From assembly GCF_000611645.1 (NCBI RefSeq), contig NW_014012394.1, positions 1 through 10,709 on the forward strand: DNA of 10,709 bases, in the 5' to 3' direction. The notes under the pieces were generated by a model that worked only from the letters and a program-made list of their open reading frames with translations, did not search any database and had not been told where the DNA came from. The number at the start of each line of letters is the position of its first letter. Position 1 is the stretch's first letter. This DNA comes from Monoraphidium neglectum. Its lineage: Eukaryota > Chlorophyta > Chlorophyceae > Sphaeropleales > Selenastraceae. Positions 7,319 to 10,709 of the stretch are shown here, in pieces. A program made the position numbers and the translations under genes.

Positions 7319-8922
7319 TGCCACACCCAACCCCTCGCTGCGACGCCTAACCAGAACCAACTGACCTGTGTACGGACACACATGCACACATAAGGCAGTG
7401 CCGTTGCCGCCACAGGCATGCGCCGCAGTTGCAGCACAACTATGCGCAGTGTGGGATTGCGTCAGTGCTGCCGAGGCAAATGCCCAGGTTTGCTTGCACT
7501 CGAGAGCAGAGCCATCATACTAGCTAGTAATATCCATCCATGCAGGCCTTGACGCAGCGTAGAAAGCGCAGGAACAGCGAAACCAACATGTCACTCTCAC
7601 CACTGCCGAAGACCACTCAGCAGCTCAAAGCCTGGGGAACTATCAGGTAATGGTGACCAGATACTAATCTAATTGCTAAACTGCATTGCTTGTTCGCTGC
7701 TCTTCTACCGCGTGAGATCGTACTTGTGGTGTGTCCAATCTGATGACATCCACCACGAGGATGAACAACAACACTCACAAAGAGCATAATGTAGTACAGC
7801 CTGTGCCTGAGGGGAAGCAAGCCTGTTGCGATGTTGCAGGCAACGAACGGGCAGCGCCGCCCAGGTGCTGGCTCAGGCTGATGAGGGGGAGGCCGGTAGG
7901 GACTAAGATTAATGACCTGCTCATGGGCAGAGAGGAGGGACAGCCGGAAGACCCATGTCTCTTGCAGCACATTGAAAGCGGTGGAGCCTTGCTGCTTGCA
8001 AACCAGGCTGTGGGAAGAATGCGCTGATGTGGACGCGATGGTGAGGCAGGCAGTGGACCATATGGTTGCGTGTGTGTTGAAGCACAAGCATGGACAGGTT
8101 TGTATAACTGTGTCAAGATGATGCAATTGTTTGTGCCAGGCACGTCATTCGCAAGGCGATGATTGAAGAGTCGGGACTTCGACACCACGGTCGACAACAG
8201 GCAGGGAATGCAATACTTGGGGAATGTGCTGACTCGCTGCAGTTTCTAGTGTGCCCCGTCTATACAAGTAGGGTCTCATACCTACATCATAGGCCACAGC
8301 CATGCGTGGATGGCACGCGCCTCCCTCCCGTAGCAGCACTGGCAGGCCTGAGGGGCCTTCAGCATGCTGTGTTGCTGCGATTGTGCTACTGCTCGTGCTG
8401 GCGTGGCAAGCAGCGCTGCGTTGTATCCCTGATGCCAATTTCAACGGCCTGCCCTTGATGTGAATTTCTGCTTGAATGAATATCTGTTTGTTGGGTTGGC
8501 TAGCCCAACCGCATCAGGTGCTGCCGGTCATCGGCAAATGCTGTGTCTGCTGTGCGTCCGGCCACCGGCCACTGCGACTGTGCTGGACGTTGGATACACG
8601 GCTTCACTTTGCCTCATGTCCCAGCGTTCCGTCGCCATCGTCATCGTCATCTAAGTTTTTCTGAGCAAGGCAACTGAAGACATTGACTGCAGCTGTGTGC
8701 AGGCGTGCCTTGTCAGATCGGTCGAATGCGCCTGGCGCCCTACTGTTACAGCGGGTGGTTGTAATTTCCCTATTGCCTCATCCATGCCGAGATTACGGCC
8801 GGTCGCTGGTGAGCTATCTCGGGGTCGGTGCATCCTAGTGACACTGTAAACGGGGTGATATCGTACCTACCGGCAGCGCAACGGCGCAAATCGCTGCTTA
8901 ATGTGGTCTGCTACACAGACAG
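7319..8922. other. Lower-GC region with no defensible gene
   Basis: GC content falls visibly compared with the flanking exons. Plus-strand fragments look exon-like: 7588-7646 (begins MSLSPLPKTTQQ, ends AG|GTAATG), 7840-7895, about 7968-8093 (contains LWEECADVDAM) and about 8142-8267 (contains RKAMIEESG). Their phases cannot be joined without a frameshift or a very short intron. A long open frame on the minus strand (7617-8126) overlaps them and resembles nothing I know. Other contents are the palindrome ACTAGCTAGT (7518-7527) and a short ATC/GTC triplet run near 8636-8652. This may be intergenic DNA, the 5' part of the plus-strand gene to the right, or a decayed gene. Confidence 0.4.
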
Positions 8923-10709
8923 GTCACATGCTGCCCGGCTGCGGGGGCTGCTGCGGCCGTGGCCATGGCCGCTGCCTGCTAGTGCTGCGCTCGGGCACAC
9001 TATGGCCCACAGGACCAGCCCGAAGCTGGCGCTATCGTCTGCTGAATTTGTCGCAGCTCTGATGCGTCCTGTCACTCAGCCAGGAGGTTCCCTAAGGATG
9101 CCCTGAATTGAAATTGCCCGTCCTCATGCCGTGTGCCCCCTTGACCCCTCATGGCCCGCGCAGATAGCAGCGCCGAGGCGCGGTTCCACACAGCTGTGTG
9201 GACCTTTGTGGAGCACACGCGCCTGCTGCAGCTGGACGAACAGTACTACAAGGGCGAGTGAGTGACATCGATCCCGCCCCCTCTTGACAACAGCTGCTCT
9301 CTCGCCCCTCGTCGCCCACGCACGAGCCAGTCATGCAAAACGGCCGACAACCCCGCCTGCTCAAGGTCATGTCCGCCCCCCACTTACTTTGAATCCAACA
9401 CCCCCCCTTTTCACAGCTATTTTCCCAAGCTGAGAGCGGCGCAAGCGCCGCAGATAATCAGCAGCGCGCCAGCTTCTGCGGCGCTGGCGCACACCCTCCT
9501 GGAGCCAAGGTCGCTGCAGGCCTTGGCTGAACTGGTTCTGGGCGGCGGGGTCGCAGCTTGGGAGGCGGCCAGCAAGCTCGCCGTGCTGGTGTGTGGCGGT
9601 GCGGCTGGCGGGAGCACCGGGATATGCCCCGTAGCATGCATCCCGGGCGGAGCGCGCGCAATGGGGGTGTCGCCTTGGCACGCATTGTGCATGCCGGCAA
9701 CCCTGCTGGGTTTGGGCGCCCAGCTGCAGCAGACTGCAGCAGGCTTCTCTGTACTCAGTTGTTGTGGCCGCCGCTGCGCTCTCTTCGCTTGCAGTCTCAA
9801 TACAACATACCACGCACGGTGAGGGGCCACCCGCTGCGTGGACTGCCGTCTTCCCGACGCTCGGGTTTGCGATCTTCAACCGCCAGTAGCAGCAGCAGCA
9901 GCCGCAGCGGCGTCAGGAGTGGCATCACTCGCCCGTCCGCTGTCCGCCGCTCCTGCGCCGTCCGGCTGGCCACACCCTCCCGCCCGTGCCGCCGCTTGTC
10001 TCCCCATCCTCCAGCCCTCCCCGCGCCGCCCGGCCCTCGCAAAACCCCACCCACCCCCAGGAGCAGATGGGCGCGGCCGCGGCTGAGCTGGGCCTGGCTC
10101 GCGGCCTCGCGGCCCTGGTCCAGCAGAGGCCATGGCACATCGTTCCTCCGGGCCCCTCAGTGCTGCCGCTGGGCGGCGACTTCACGGAGCCTTGCCTAGA
10201 GGAATATGGCCTGAACTGCGTCTGCAGGGTGGGTGCAGTCCGATGCAGGATCTGCGGGTGTGAGCGCCTGCCCGGGGTTGTTCAAGGGACGGAGAGGGTG
10301 CAGTCGCCGCACACGCGGGCATGTGCAGCCGCACGTGCAGCAGCTGTGTGCACGCGTGGCGGCTGGCCTGCCGCTTTGCAGCTTTGCGATGGGGCGCGGA
10401 TGAGGCTTGCGCGGCCCCTCAAGACGCGCTGTCACAACAGCTGCCGCGGCGGAAGCAAGTTTTCCGAGCTGAAACCACTTTGCTGCCTTTAGTGGTTGGC
10501 GTTGCCGCGGGCCCGCCCCGCACGAGTGCTCGCACTTGGGACCACTTCCGGCATGAAACGCGGCGACGGCACGACCATGCATGCCCCCCCAAAAAAACAT
10601 CCGACATCCGCTCTACACACAAACTGGTCACGCGTCGACAGGCCATCGGCAACATCGCGCACAGCGCGCGCGGCTCGGCCGCCTTTGCCGCCCTGCCCCC
10701 TGCGGCGGG
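8923..10709 (+). CDS. Unrecognised multi-exon protein, possibly ARM/HEAT-like, partial at both ends
   Basis: Proposed exons are 8923-9086, 9164-9257, 9417-9588, 9795-9818 (tentative), 10061-10228 and 10642 to the window edge. All have GT-AG ends and compatible phases (2,1,2,0,0,0). Introns are 77, 159, 206, 242 and 413 bases. The peptide is rich in Ala and Leu and contains RFHTAVWTFVEHTRLLQ, QYYKGDYFPKLRAAQ, AALAHTLLEPRSLQALAELV, AAWEAASKLAVL, LGLARGLAALVQQRPW and, in the last exon, AIGNIAHSARGSAAF. Leu/Ala-rich helices and the GN..HS pattern suggest an armadillo or HEAT repeat protein, but I cannot name a family. The 5' end is unknown. The ATG at 9151 could start a protein, but it sits on the acceptor of the intron at 9087-9163, and the exon at 8923 joins it in phase, so I prefer an upstream start. 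Exon 9795-9818 could be skipped without changing frame. Confidence 0.5.
10229..10641 (+). other. Long inferred intron of the right-hand gene
   Basis: This 413-base gap lies between the GTGGGT donor after the Arg codon at 10226-10228 and the CGACAG acceptor before 10642. It is longer than the gene's other introns, and an additional exon within it is possible, but I found none with convincing splice sites and sequence. Confidence 0.4.

Noticed and set aside
7003..7393. Plus-strand frames giving poly-Cys or poly-Ala through the GCT repeat
   Set aside because: They are translations of the triplet repeat and of the antisense of splicing-factor exon 1, with no other support.
7617..8126. Minus-strand open frame of 169 codons
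   Set aside because: The peptide has no recognisable motif, the base composition is unlike the confirmed exons, and exon-like blocks overlap it on the other strand. An open frame of this length can occur by chance here.
8760..8764. Plus-strand TGTAA as a polyadenylation signal
   Set aside because: There is no supported plus-strand gene ending just before it, and a five-base match is weak evidence alone.
9151..9258. ATG at 9151 as the start of the right-hand gene
   Set aside because: It is not excluded, but the 13 bases after it are also the end of a good acceptor (CGCGCAG), and the exon at 8923-9086 joins at 9164 in phase. The upstream-start model explains more sequence.
1..10709. CRISPR arrays, tRNA or rRNA genes, transposase or reverse transcriptase, prokaryotic operons
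   Set aside because: No regularly spaced repeats, no tRNA-like box sequences and no mobile-element protein motifs were seen on either strand. The intron-rich genes indicate a eukaryotic nuclear locus.

Overview
The window looks like nuclear DNA of a chlorophyte green alga, probably Chlorella-like or a related lineage. It is GC-rich, its genes are cut by many GT-AG introns (mostly about 150-340 bases), several exons are only 23-32 bases, GCT and homopolymer repeats are common, and a TGTAA signal of the kind used for polyadenylation in green algae follows one gene. The two recognisable proteins are closest to plant families. This assignment rests on sequence style and recalled family patterns, not on a search.

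Layout. (1) Positions 1-4642, minus strand: a proton-coupled transporter of the NRT1/PTR (NPF/POT) family in at least 15 coding exons. Its last membrane segments lie beyond the left edge. Splicing in phase rebuilds both PTR2-family signatures across exon joins. (2) Positions 4643-5309: intergenic, holding the 3' end of the next gene and the upstream region of the transporter. (3) Positions 5310-7140, minus strand: a complete five-exon gene for a 317-residue CWC16-family splicing factor of the CCDC130/Saf4 type. (4) Positions 7141-8922: a (GCT)14 tract, a strong hairpin and lower-GC DNA with no gene I can defend, although some exon-like fragments are present. (5) Positions about 8923 to the right edge, plus strand: a partial multi-exon gene with consistent phases. 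I do not recognise its product, but it is helix-rich and may be an ARM/HEAT-like repeat protein.

The transporter acts in a membrane and the splicing factor in the nucleus, so I see no shared pathway; they are simply tandem neighbours. I found no defence system, CRISPR array, coding transposon, rRNA or tRNA. The more unusual items are a 42-bp near-perfect palindrome inside a transporter intron, an inferred GC-AG intron, a GCA repeat abutting and in frame with the splicing-factor start, an altered second cysteine pair in that factor, and the unrecognised right-hand gene.
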